Below are positions 8,442-17,062 of a DNA stretch of 64,000 nucleotides, piece by piece. Positions within the stretch are counted from its first letter, which is position 1; each line of letters starts with the position of its first letter. The position numbers and the translations under genes are program-made. Source of the DNA: Hyphococcus lacteus (lineage in GTDB: Bacteria > Pseudomonadota > Alphaproteobacteria > Caulobacterales > Parvularculaceae); NCBI RefSeq assembly GCF_041058985.1, contig NZ_JBEHZE010000001.1, forward strand, positions 930,001-994,000. Direction: 5' to 3'. The notes beneath the pieces are model-generated. The model ran no database searches and was not told where the DNA came from. It saw only the letters and a list, made by a program, of their open reading frames with translations.

Positions 8442-9615
8442 TCCGCCTTAAGATAAAAAACGCGACGAAAGCAATAAGAATAAAACAATAGTTTAAGCCC
8501 AACTGACGCGCATCACCGGGCAACAGCATCGGCAGCAAAAACGCCCCAGCCAATAATATATGATCAAACCGATACCAGCCCTTTTGCTGTGCGCTAAGGG
8601 TGAGTAATGCCAAGGGAACGGCGACGATGATTAGTTCGTAGTAATAGGCATATGGGGTCACAAAAAAGGCCCCACAACAAACTACCGCCATTTTTAGTGC
8701 TTGGCTTTCATGCGTGCGCCAGGTTGTGATTGTTGCGGTGGTTGCTGCGATTGCACCGACGGCATAAACGCCGACGGCCACAATTTTTGGTACACCCAGA
8801 AGCGCAAAGAAAGCATAGACTGTCGGCATTTTGAACAGCGGCATTTCACCAGAGCTTACACTCGCGCTTGCGTTGATGATGCTGTCAAAAAAAGCTATCC
8901 ACGGGCTAATTCCAAATATCAGTATACTGCCAATAGCGAGGGAGAGCGAACCAATGCTTGCGGCAAAGAGCGCTCGCCAATGCCCGCCCGCCATATAGGC
9001 AAAGGGAAGCAAGATTCCCAGTTGCGGTTTCATCGTTAAAAGCGCGGCGCAAACACCCGCTAAAATTGGGCGTTTGTCGGGTGCGCATGTTGCCCCTAAA
9101 AGCAACGTGGCCGTCAGAAACCCATTTTGTCCGGTAATAGCGGCCTGAAAAGCAACGGGTGAGATGAGCACGAATAATAAGGGCCAGTGGCTGACGCCAG
9201 ATTTTCTGGCTGCCCCGGCGAACAACGCAAAGCTTCCGCCGGTCCAAATAGCATAACCGAGGCCATAGGGTAATAACGCCAAAAAGCCGATGGCGAAAAA
9301 ATAGGTTGGCGGATATTGCCAGCTTAACCCCCATTGATCTTGCGGGGGCCCAACCTTGTCGAGCCAGCCATGGAATATCGTCGGATCGTAGATCGCCGCG
9401 CTTTCACCCGCCACCATGGCTTTGGCTGCCGTCCAGAACGCGACGAAATCGCCCCCCACCGGCGTGCCCGAAGGCGTCACATAATTGCTGGATAATAAGA
9501 GTTGGAAAACAAAAACAGCGGCCATAGAAAGCGCGATGACGCCCGCACCAATTTTGGCGTGACGTGCGGTCAGGCGAATATCCGCGCTCGGTGATCTGGT
9601 CAGGCTTGCATCCAT
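8416..9615 (-). CDS. GT87 (DUF2029) membrane glycosyltransferase-like protein
   Basis: A 399-residue multi-spanning protein with about ten hydrophobic segments. The early GGDFVAFWTAAKAM segment, the AIYDP that follows, and the QYPPTYF plus LALLPYG block are typical of glycosyltransferase family 87, inner-membrane enzymes that transfer a mannose or arabinose unit from a polyprenyl-phosphate donor. The conserved early Asp (GGDF) would be the catalytic base. The substrate here is unknown. The start is ATG 9615. Its 3' end overlaps recR by 26 bases, and it is divergent from rmuC. Confidence 0.82.
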   Translation of the reverse strand: MDASLTRSPSADIRLTARHAKIGAGVIALSMAAVFVFQLLLSSNYVTPSGTPVGGDFVAFWTAAKAMVAGESAAIYDPTIFHGWLDKVGPPQDQWGLSWQYPPTYFFAIGFLALLPYGLGYAIWTGGSFALFAGAARKSGVSHWPLLFVLISPVAFQAAITGQNGFLTATLLLGATCAPDKRPILAGVCAALLTMKPQLGILLPFAYMAGGHWRALFAASIGSLSLAIGSILIFGISPWIAFFDSIINASASVSSGEMPLFKMPTVYAFFALLGVPKIVAVGVYAVGAIAATTATITTWRTHESQALKMAVVCCGAFFVTPYAYYYELIIVAVPLALLTLSAQQKGWYRFDHILLAGAFLLPMLLPGDARQLGLNYCFILIAFVAFFILRRIKTDGASA

Positions 9616-9748
9616 GGGCCAATTATAGAGTTAACGCTTAAACAAAGGATTGATTAGCTGAAATCTGGCGCAATGCTTTGTCGTTGGGGCCTTGTCATTG
9701 GGGATTAAGAGTGCAAGAGGCATGGCCGAATCGGCCTAGTTTCAGGCC

Positions 9749-11188
9749 ATGATATATGAAACGCTTAATCGAGCGGGATTGCCGCCTGACGCACCAGCTT
9801 TTTGGCTGGTTTTGTTTCTTTTGATCGGGGTGGTGTTTTTTATCCGCGCAAATACAAAAGCCAATAGCCGGTCCGGCCAATTACGCGGTGAGTTAGAGCG
9901 CGCTCGAATTGACCTTGCTGCCGCTAGCGAACAAGCAAATTCGGCTGAAGGGCTCCGGCAGGAGTTATCCGTTGAGCGAACTGTGCGCGAGCGATTACAG
10001 AACGAAGCATCAGCCAATCAGGTAAAACTAGAAGAACGCGAACGCGCCCTTGCGGAATTGAAAACCCGCATGGAAACCGAATTTAAAACGACGACTGCGC
10101 AACTGCTTGAAGGGGCGAACGAAACGTTCCTGAAGCGGGCGGGCGAGACTTTCCAGCGTTATAGCGAGAATGCGCAAAACGAAGGTGAGAAACGCCGAAA
10201 AGCACTTGATGATTTGTTAAAACCCGTCAGCGAGACGCTTACGCGATATGAAACAGGTCTTGCAGAAATGCGGGCCGAGCAACAAAAATCACGCGGTGCA
10301 CTGACGAGTCAAATTGGCGAACTAGCGAAATCGACGCAAGATGTTCGTGCGGAAGCGCAGAAACTTGCGACGGCTTTACGGGCAGGACCCAAGACACGCG
10401 GTCGCTGGGGCGAAGAACAGCTACGGAATGTGGTCGAAATCGCGGGCATGACAGCCTATGTGGATTTTGTCGAACAGGCCTCCCATGACGACCAGGAACA
10501 ACGACGCAAACAACCGGATATGGTTGTGCGCCTGCCCGGCGGTCGTGTGGTGGCTGTCGATTCAAAGGTGTCATTGGGGGCTTATCTTGATGCGGTTGAA
10601 GCCGAGACTGACGAAGCGCGGGCAACGCATCTTGCGCGGCATGCGGATGATATATGGAAGCACGTAAAGGGCTTATCGGCCAAGGAATATGCAGCATCGT
10701 TACGTGACTCGCTTGATTATGTTGTGATGTTCGTGCCGGGCGAGAATTATTTCTCCGCCGCGCTAGAAGCCCGGCCACAGCTTTATCAAGATGCGTTTGA
10801 CCGGAAAATTCTAATCGCGTCACCAACAATATTGATTGCAATGCTTAAATCGGCTGCCTTGAATTGGCGTCAAGAAAAGATGACTGAAAATGCACAAGCC
10901 GTGGCCGCCATGGCAAAGGATCTCTATGATAGCCTGCGTGTCATGAGCACAAACCTTAGCGGGTTGGGAAAGGCGCTATCTGGCGCTTTGAGCAAATATA
11001 ATTCAACGGTTGGTGGTTTTGAATCTCGCGTGTTGTCGCGTGCGCGGAAATTTGCCGAATATGAGTTGCCGGGCGTTGAGAATAATATCGATCCGATAGA
11101 TACGGTAGAGGGCACCCCGAGGTTATTACGTGATGCCACCCCAAAACCGAGTGGTGATCGGCTTGCGGATGATGATAGCAGTCGTTAA
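9749..11188 (+). CDS. rmuC: DNA recombination protein RmuC
   Basis: A 479-residue RmuC. An N-terminal membrane anchor (about residues 17-33) is followed by a coiled coil to about residue 150, then the RmuC nuclease-like domain: GRWGEEQLRNVVE near 213-225, the PD-(D/E)XK-type VVAVDSKVSL with D271 and K273, and the MFVPGENYFSAALE/LIASPTILIAML blocks near 330-375. RmuC is thought to act at structured DNA and limits inversions at short repeats; biochemical proof is thin. It is convergent with a second, degenerate RmuC-type gene (11199-12959), leaving only 10 bases between the stops. Confidence 0.93.
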   Translation: MIYETLNRAGLPPDAPAFWLVLFLLIGVVFFIRANTKANSRSGQLRGELERARIDLAAASEQANSAEGLRQELSVERTVRERLQNEASANQVKLEERERALAELKTRMETEFKTTTAQLLEGANETFLKRAGETFQRYSENAQNEGEKRRKALDDLLKPVSETLTRYETGLAEMRAEQQKSRGALTSQIGELAKSTQDVRAEAQKLATALRAGPKTRGRWGEEQLRNVVEIAGMTAYVDFVEQASHDDQEQRRKQPDMVVRLPGGRVVAVDSKVSLGAYLDAVEAETDEARATHLARHADDIWKHVKGLSAKEYAASLRDSLDYVVMFVPGENYFSAALEARPQLYQDAFDRKILIASPTILIAMLKSAALNWRQEKMTENAQAVAAMAKDLYDSLRVMSTNLSGLGKALSGALSKYNSTVGGFESRVLSRARKFAEYELPGVENNIDPIDTVEGTPRLLRDATPKPSGDRLADDDSSR

Positions 11189-11198
11189 TCGAAACTCA

Positions 11199-12959
11199 CT
11201 ACCTTAGGGGGAATGGTGGTTTGGATTCAGGCTCTTGCTTGGATGGTTCGGTGGGTTTTGGATCGACACCAAGCCTGTTGTCATAGATATGGGTGTATTC
11301 AACGGGACGCTTTGTTGTCTTTGGCGTAGGTGCCGCAGCGGGTGCCGGTGTTTCCGATTGCTGGGTCTCTAGTGCCGCAATTCTGTTGTTTATTGCGGTC
11401 AATGCCTCTGTGATTTTTTTGTCGTCGTGAGCCGCTGTAACCGGCGCGCGAGCGGTATTTCCCATGACGGCGCTTATTGTGTGCAACGTAGCCATGAGTG
11501 ATGTGGGTGCAACCATCCAGATACGGGCGCGATTACCCTCTTGCACGAGATCAGAAAAATGCGCGTGTAGCTCCGATAGAATGTGCTCAGATGGAATAAA
11601 CATCATTGCACAATCGGCGGTTTCGCCTTTTTCGATGAGTTTCTCAGCGGCATCTGCAATATGGCGAAGAACGATCCGGCGAAGTTCTGTCTCTTTCTCG
11701 CCCTGATTGGTTCGCCCGCGCGCCTCTTGCCATGCATCAAACGCTTCGACAGGAAAACGCGCGTCAATCGCGATTGGTGCGACAACACTGGGCATGGTGA
11801 TACATGCATCTGCGGTGCGGCCTGAATTAAGTTGGTGGCTTAGGACATATCGTTGTGGCGGTAATGCATCGCGAAGCAGGTCGGACAACTGAATCCTTGC
11901 CGATGTCACGGCACCGGAAAATGCGGGCATTTGTGCGGCGCTTCCCGTGGAAGGCATTTGCTCAATACGTTTTGAAAGTCGATCGATGGCGGTGTTTACC
12001 GCGTTGCGAAGCGCATCAAATTGTTCACCCATTAAATTGGCAAATTCTTCGAAGTGGTCTTCGGAGACCGCCGCCGATGATTGGGCTTCTGCCTGTGCCG
12101 CTTCTTCTTGGGCTGCTGTTTGCGCAATGTTGATGCGGTCTTGAAACTCGTCAGATAGCGCAGCCAACCGTTTTTCCATGGCGATCAACGCATCAGCCCG
12201 ATCAGACATTTCTGCTTCGGTTTTGCGTAAGCCTAATGTCATCACTTGTTCCGCATCCTGATTGGCGCGGCGTAAATCACGGGCGAGGGTTTCGGCGTCT
12301 TCCGCACGTTTTAAGGCGGCTTTCGCGGTTTCTTCGATTTGTGCGATGCGGTTTTCACTCTCGGCCAGCGCCATGGCATTCATGACAGGATGACTTTCAG
12401 GTTCTGGAGTGGGCTCAAAATTCTCTTCTTTTTGAATTTCGGGCTCTGATGGTTCATGTTCTTCAGGGAAGAATCCTTCATCGACCATATCACCCATATA
12501 ATCGGCGTTGTTGTCTGTTGTGTCCTGGTCTTGTGGCGAAGGTTTTTTTGCGAAAAGTCCAGAGAACGCAGATTTTTTGGACTTTGTGACGACCGGTTCT
12601 GGCTCATTATGTTCAATAACAATTTCTGTCTCGCTATCGCGATCATCGTTCCATTGTTCTGCTGGTTCCGGTTTGGGGTCGCCGTCGAATGTGATGTCTG
12701 CATCCTCACCGGCAGGTTCGAAAAACGTGCGTGATTGTGCATCGCTACGAGCGCGGGGCTTTGCGCCAGCGACGCGACCGCGAATAATCAGCATCAAGCC
12801 GATCACAAAAACAAGTATGAATGCGCCGAAGCCAGCCCATAAGGCGGGGGCGGGCCCGTCGAATAAAAGTGCTATGCTCGATGGTGCATCGTCGTTCACT
12901 TCAACCACACCTTCAAGGCCGTCGGTCTCAGATTGGACCGAAGGTGCCCGCATTTGCAT
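11199..12959 (-). CDS. Divergent RmuC-domain paralogue with membrane anchor and coiled coil
   Basis: A 586-residue protein. A short N-terminal tail is followed by one membrane segment (about 39-60), an acidic Pro/Glu-rich linker with two Lys patches to about 190, an Ala/Glu-rich coiled coil (about 200-335) and a C-terminal domain (about 353-500) that lines up with RmuC: IAIDARFPVEAF matches the IDSKFP/VDSKVSL block, and MMFIPSEHILSEL plus MVAPTSLMATLHT match MFVPGE and ASPTILIAML. The catalytic Lys is replaced by Arg (D399-A-R401), so activity is doubtful. The ATG at 12959 was chosen with GGGGG upstream; a TTG at 12965 and an ATG at 12953 are alternatives. The function is unknown; the assignment rests on manual alignment. 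Confidence 0.75.
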   Translation of the reverse strand: MQMRAPSVQSETDGLEGVVEVNDDAPSSIALLFDGPAPALWAGFGAFILVFVIGLMLIIRGRVAGAKPRARSDAQSRTFFEPAGEDADITFDGDPKPEPAEQWNDDRDSETEIVIEHNEPEPVVTKSKKSAFSGLFAKKPSPQDQDTTDNNADYMGDMVDEGFFPEEHEPSEPEIQKEENFEPTPEPESHPVMNAMALAESENRIAQIEETAKAALKRAEDAETLARDLRRANQDAEQVMTLGLRKTEAEMSDRADALIAMEKRLAALSDEFQDRINIAQTAAQEEAAQAEAQSSAAVSEDHFEEFANLMGEQFDALRNAVNTAIDRLSKRIEQMPSTGSAAQMPAFSGAVTSARIQLSDLLRDALPPQRYVLSHQLNSGRTADACITMPSVVAPIAIDARFPVEAFDAWQEARGRTNQGEKETELRRIVLRHIADAAEKLIEKGETADCAMMFIPSEHILSELHAHFSDLVQEGNRARIWMVAPTSLMATLHTISAVMGNTARAPVTAAHDDKKITEALTAINNRIAALETQQSETPAPAAAPTPKTTKRPVEYTHIYDNRLGVDPKPTEPSKQEPESKPPFPLR

Positions 12960-13127
12960 CGTCAAACCCCCACTCGGAACTCTACTAATATACCCACTTT
13001 ACGCGAAAAGCCTATAAAAAGCGAGGGTTTAGCGTTAACCATGTTTCGCCGCGCGGTTGTGCGTTATCGCAACATCGCGATCAAACGCATCTTGACGACA
13101 GCATATCCCGGACATAGGTGAAGACCT

Positions 13128-13646
13128 ATGAGTATCAGACCGATTTTAACCGCTCCCGATCCGCGCCTTCGCGAGGTTTCAAAACCCGTAGACAAGGTGG
13201 ATGACGAATTACGTGCGCTCATGGATGACATGCTCGACACAATGTATGACGCCCCGGGGATTGGCCTTGCCGCTATTCAGATCGGCGTACCAAAGCGCGT
13301 GATCGTTATGGACCTCGCTGGCGAGGACGAAAAACCAGCGCCGTGTTATTTTGTTAATCCGGAAATTCTGGACCCGTCGGATGATACCAACCTCCATGAG
13401 GAGGGGTGTTTGTCTGTGCCCGAATTTTTTGATGCGGTAGAGCGCCCTTCGCGGTGCCGTGTGAAATATTTGGATTATGACGGTAAAGAACAAGTTCTCG
13501 ATGCCGAAGGGTTGCTCGCAACTTGCATTCAGCACGAAATGGACCATCTTGAAGGGGTGTTGTTCATTGATCACCTTTCGCGCCTTAAGCGCGACCGTAT
13601 TTTAAAGAAACTCAAAAAAGAACAACGCTTCGCAAAAGCTTCGTAA
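13128..13646 (+). CDS. def: Peptide deformylase
   Basis: A 172-residue metallo-enzyme that removes the N-formyl group from nascent proteins. All three motifs are intact: GIGLAAIQ at 44-51, EGCLS at 92-96 (metal-ligand Cys) and HEMDH at 136-140. Length is normal. ATG 13128 follows AGGTGAAG. It opens a def-fmt-truA cluster on the plus strand, with fmt 33 bases on, so the formyl group is removed and added by neighbouring genes. Confidence 0.97.
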   Translation: MSIRPILTAPDPRLREVSKPVDKVDDELRALMDDMLDTMYDAPGIGLAAIQIGVPKRVIVMDLAGEDEKPAPCYFVNPEILDPSDDTNLHEEGCLSVPEFFDAVERPSRCRVKYLDYDGKEQVLDAEGLLATCIQHEMDHLEGVLFIDHLSRLKRDRILKKLKKEQRFAKAS

Positions 13647-13679
13647 GCGTCAACTTCCCAAAAGAAACGGAGAGCCGCC

Positions 13680-14600
13680 ATGCGTCTCGCATTTATGGGA
13701 ACGCCGGAATTCTCCGTACCCGTTCTGGCTGAACTTGTTGCTGCGGGCCATGATGTAGCTGCGGTTTATACGCGGCCACCTCAACCGTGTGGGCGCGGCC
13801 AAAAACGGCGGCCTTCGCCAGTCGAAGAATTCGCGCGCGGCCTTGGGATAGAGGTGCGAACGCCAAAATCACTAAAGTCAACGGAAGAACATCAGGCGTT
13901 CTTGGCGCTTGATCTCGATGTGGCAATTGTCGTGGCCTACGGTCTTATTTTGCCGCAGGCCATTCTCGATGCGCCAACCCATGGATGCCTTAATCTTCAT
14001 GCGTCGCTTTTGCCGCGATGGCGCGGCGCTGCGCCAATTCAACGCGCGATCATGGCTGGTGATCAGACGACCGGCGTGCAGGTGATGCAAATGGAAGCCG
14101 GCCTTGATACCGGACCGGTGCTTTTGTCAGAAACGGTTTTGATCGGGGCAGAGGACACGGCAGGGACGTTGTACAACAAGCTGGCAGCGGTAGCTGCGCA
14201 GTTAGGCCCGCGTGCGCTGGCCGCGCTGGCACGCGGTGCATTGGGGGCAGTGTCACAGGCGGAAGACGGCGTGACCTATGCAGAGAAAATTTCATCACAA
14301 GAAGCGCGGATTGACTGGCAGCGGTCTGCGAAAGAGGTTGATCAGCATATTCGCGGCTTGGCCCCTTTCCCCGGTGCGTGGTTTGAGGTTGATGGTGCGC
14401 GCGTAAAGGTTTTGCTTTCGGGGCTTACGGATGGGGCGGGCACGCCGGGCGATGTTCTTGATTCCGGTGACGTTGTGACGGTCGCATGTGGTGATGGCGC
14501 TGTTGCGTTGAAAACATTACAGAAATCTGGAAAGCGCGCGCAAACCGCAGAGGAGTTTTTGCGCGGCTTTAACCTTGAGAAGGGCGCTCGTCTTTCATAG
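13680..14600 (+). CDS. fmt: Methionyl-tRNA formyltransferase
   Basis: A 306-residue enzyme that formylates initiator Met-tRNA using 10-formyl-tetrahydrofolate. The N-terminal formyltransferase fold begins MRLAFMGTPEFSVPVL; the folate/active-site signature NLHASLLPRWRGAAPI lies near residues 101-116 and the catalytic Asp region ME.GLDTGPV near 138-150. The C-terminal OB-fold that grips tRNA follows from about 205. ATG 13680 has ACGGAGAG upstream. It is co-oriented with def and truA. Confidence 0.97.
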   Translation: MRLAFMGTPEFSVPVLAELVAAGHDVAAVYTRPPQPCGRGQKRRPSPVEEFARGLGIEVRTPKSLKSTEEHQAFLALDLDVAIVVAYGLILPQAILDAPTHGCLNLHASLLPRWRGAAPIQRAIMAGDQTTGVQVMQMEAGLDTGPVLLSETVLIGAEDTAGTLYNKLAAVAAQLGPRALAALARGALGAVSQAEDGVTYAEKISSQEARIDWQRSAKEVDQHIRGLAPFPGAWFEVDGARVKVLLSGLTDGAGTPGDVLDSGDVVTVACGDGAVALKTLQKSGKRAQTAEEFLRGFNLEKGARLS

Positions 14601-14620
14601 CGCAGATCAACGGGTTCGCC

Positions 14621-15376
14621 ATGCCACGATATAAATTAGAAATTGAATATGACGGAACCGGATTTGTTGGCTGGCAACGCCAAGAGAATGGCCCGTCAGT
14701 GCAACAATCCATCGAAGAAGCTGTAGAGAAGTTTTGCGGCACGGTTACGAATGTACCGTCTGCCGGGCGTACAGATTCTGGCGTCCATGCGCGCGCCATG
14801 GTTGCTCATGTAGATATTGATGGTGATTATCAGGGGGCTAAGGTCAGAGATGCCATCAATTTTCATCTCAAGCCCCGGCCTATCGCAATATTATCCGCAG
14901 AGAGAGTATCGGAAGAGTTTCACGCGCGGTTTTCGTGTGTTCGCCGTGCTTATGAATACCGTATTACCAATCGGCGGATGCCGCTTGCGCTCGATGTCAA
15001 CCGAACGTGGCGGGTGTGGCCCTCACTCGATGCCGACGCAATGGATGATGCGGCACAGGTGCTTGTGGGGCGGCATGACTTTACGACATTTCGGTCGGTC
15101 AAATGCCAGTCAGAATCGGCTGTAAAGTCGTTGGAAGAAATATCTGTTATGCGCGCGGGCGAAGACGTCTTTATCCGCTGTGCTGCTCGGTCGTTTCTAC
15201 ATAATCAAGTGCGTTCATTCGCTGGTACACTCGCTGAGGTCGGTAAAGGGAAATGGACAAAACGGGACCTTAGCGACGCATTAAATGCGGCCGACCGAGC
15301 GCGTTGTGGTCCGGTTGCCCCGCCCGAGGGATTATACTTTATTCGGGCTGATTATGCGGCCGGAAATCGCTCATAA
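14621..15376 (+). CDS. truA: tRNA pseudouridine(38-40) synthase
   Basis: A 251-residue TruA, which makes pseudouridine at positions 38-40 of the tRNA anticodon arm. The catalytic aspartate is D52 in AGRTDSGVHA, and the second-half motif FLHNQVRSFAGTLAEVGKG lies near residues 191-209. Length is normal. It is the last gene of the def-fmt-truA group. Its 3' end overlaps the convergent dapE by 25 bases. Confidence 0.97.
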   Translation: MPRYKLEIEYDGTGFVGWQRQENGPSVQQSIEEAVEKFCGTVTNVPSAGRTDSGVHARAMVAHVDIDGDYQGAKVRDAINFHLKPRPIAILSAERVSEEFHARFSCVRRAYEYRITNRRMPLALDVNRTWRVWPSLDADAMDDAAQVLVGRHDFTTFRSVKCQSESAVKSLEEISVMRAGEDVFIRCAARSFLHNQVRSFAGTLAEVGKGKWTKRDLSDALNAADRARCGPVAPPEGLYFIRADYAAGNRS

Positions 15377-16506
15377 TATTTCGTGATGAGGGCTTCGTAA
15401 ATTTCGGTAAGCGTCGTGATATCGCTTACGGCGACATGTTCGTCTGTCTGGTGCATGGTTGCGCCGACTAATCCAAATTCCGCAACTGGTGCGTAGTCTT
15501 TAATAAAGCGCGCATCCGAGGTTCCGCCCGATGTCGAAAGCTCCGGTCGTCGGCCGGTTTTGTCTTCGACGCAGTCTGCAATCAGATTCAAAAAATTTGT
15601 GTCCGTCGTTAAAAAAGCTTCGCCAGAAACAACGCAGTCAAGTTCGTAAGCAAGTCCAGTTTCATTTGCTAAGTGGTCAAGCTTATCCTTTAGCCATTCT
15701 TGAATAGATGCACCGGTCCAAGTGGGGTTAAACCGAATGTTAAACCGCGCTGTTGCTTTCGCGGGAATGACATTGTGGGCGGGGTTGCCGATATGAATAT
15801 CCGTAACCTGAAGACTTGAGGGCTGGAAACGCTCATAGCCGGCATCCAGTGGTGTTTCGCTCAGGAAGAGCAGCTTTCGCATTAGCGCGGGCACAGGGTT
15901 TTGTGCCCGATGAGGATAGGCAACGTGACCCTGTTTCCCTGTAACCGTCAGCCAGCAGTTGATTGATCCGCGGCGTCCAACCTTAACCATGTCGCCCATC
16001 GCGTCAGGGTTCGACGGTTCACCGACGATGCAATGGCTGAGGCTGATGTTCTGTTCGCGTAGCCAGTTCAGTGCTTTTTTGGTGCCATGAAGCGCCGGGC
16101 CTTCTTCATCGCCTGTTATCAAAAACGATAGCGTGCCTTTTACGGCGCCGGTCTTGATTGCGCGTGATGCGGCTGCGGCAAAGGCCGCAATGGCACCTTT
16201 CATGTCCGATGCGCCGCGCCCCCACAACATACCGTCATGGACAATCGCGTCGAAGGGCGGGGCCGACCAATCGCCTTCGTCGCCGGGCGGTACCACATCG
16301 GTATGACCCGCAAAGCATAGATGCGGTTCGCCGGTTCCAATTGACGCAAAAAGATTATCGACATCTTCGAATGGCAAGCGCGTACAGGTAAAGCCAAGCG
16401 CCGAGAGCGCGCGTTCGAGGACATCAAGCGCCCCAGCATCGGCCGGGGTGACGGAAGGGCAGCGAATAAGATCGCGGGCGAGGGATAACGGGTCGATTTC
16501 GGTCAT
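15352..16506 (-). CDS. dapE: Succinyl-diaminopimelate desuccinylase
   Basis: A 384-residue M20-family zinc enzyme that releases LL-diaminopimelate in the succinylase lysine/peptidoglycan pathway. Metal-site motifs visible are CFAGHTDVVPPGD near residue 65, GRGASDMKGAIA near 98, the catalytic ITGDEEGPA near 130 and the late GGTSDARF. The dimerisation domain lies in the middle. The ATG at 16506 was chosen because the 44 residues upstream in the frame overlap the neighbouring cupin start and do not look like DapE. Its pathway partner dapD lies 1.6 kb away on the same strand. Confidence 0.96.
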   Translation of the reverse strand: MTEIDPLSLARDLIRCPSVTPADAGALDVLERALSALGFTCTRLPFEDVDNLFASIGTGEPHLCFAGHTDVVPPGDEGDWSAPPFDAIVHDGMLWGRGASDMKGAIAAFAAAASRAIKTGAVKGTLSFLITGDEEGPALHGTKKALNWLREQNISLSHCIVGEPSNPDAMGDMVKVGRRGSINCWLTVTGKQGHVAYPHRAQNPVPALMRKLLFLSETPLDAGYERFQPSSLQVTDIHIGNPAHNVIPAKATARFNIRFNPTWTGASIQEWLKDKLDHLANETGLAYELDCVVSGEAFLTTDTNFLNLIADCVEDKTGRRPELSTSGGTSDARFIKDYAPVAEFGLVGATMHQTDEHVAVSDITTLTEIYEALITKYYERFPAA

Positions 16507-16550
16507 GGCCCTGAGGTAAACTAGCCGGGGGTCTGAAACAAGGAGGCGAA

Positions 16551-17021
16551 ATGCCCAAGATTGATTTTGCGAATGCGCCGGTTCGCACTGCCTGTGCCTA
16601 TCCTGAGCCTTATGCTGACCATTGTCGGGGACGATCAAAAATCGCGGTTGGTGATCTAGGTGGCCTTGATCAGTTTGGCGTCAATTATACGCGGTTGGCC
16701 CCTGGCGCAGCATCAGCCCACAAACATTGGCACGCTAAAGAGGACGAGCTTATTTATCTGATCGAGGGCGAAGCTGTATTGGTCGAAGATGACGGCGAAA
16801 CAATTTTGCGCGCGGGCGACTTTGCAAGCTTCAAAGCGGGCGTTGCCAATGGGCATATGATGGTGAACCGAAGTCATCGCGATGCGGTGTTTCTCGAAGT
16901 CGGGACGCGCTCTTTGGATGATGTTTCTACCTATACCGATCCGTCGGTCGATATGAAAATGGTCAAAAATGGAGGTGCATGGAGGGCGTATCGTAAAAAT
17001 GATGTGCCTTATGGCGGGTAG
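16551..17021 (+). CDS. Cupin-domain protein
   Basis: A 156-residue single-domain cupin. Motif 1 is AHKHWHAKEDELIYLIEGE at about 62-80 (His ligands plus Glu), with a matching motif 2 around DFASFKAGVANGHMMVNRS near 92-110, so metal binding is likely. The ATG at 16551 has a strong AAGGAGG 5 bases upstream. Cupins of this type include isomerases and dioxygenases, and the substrate cannot be told from the sequence. It is divergent from dapE (44 bases between starts) and 41 bases ahead of the deacetylase-like gene on the same strand. Confidence 0.85.
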   Translation: MPKIDFANAPVRTACAYPEPYADHCRGRSKIAVGDLGGLDQFGVNYTRLAPGAASAHKHWHAKEDELIYLIEGEAVLVEDDGETILRAGDFASFKAGVANGHMMVNRSHRDAVFLEVGTRSLDDVSTYTDPSVDMKMVKNGGAWRAYRKNDVPYGG

Positions 17022-17062
17022 TGTTGATGAAATCTCAATAGCTCTCGGGCTAAGATACAAAC

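Noticed and set aside
9722..9755. GGCC-rich palindrome before rmuC as an operator
   Set aside because: Three GGCC words in a GC-moderate sequence are not enough to call a site.
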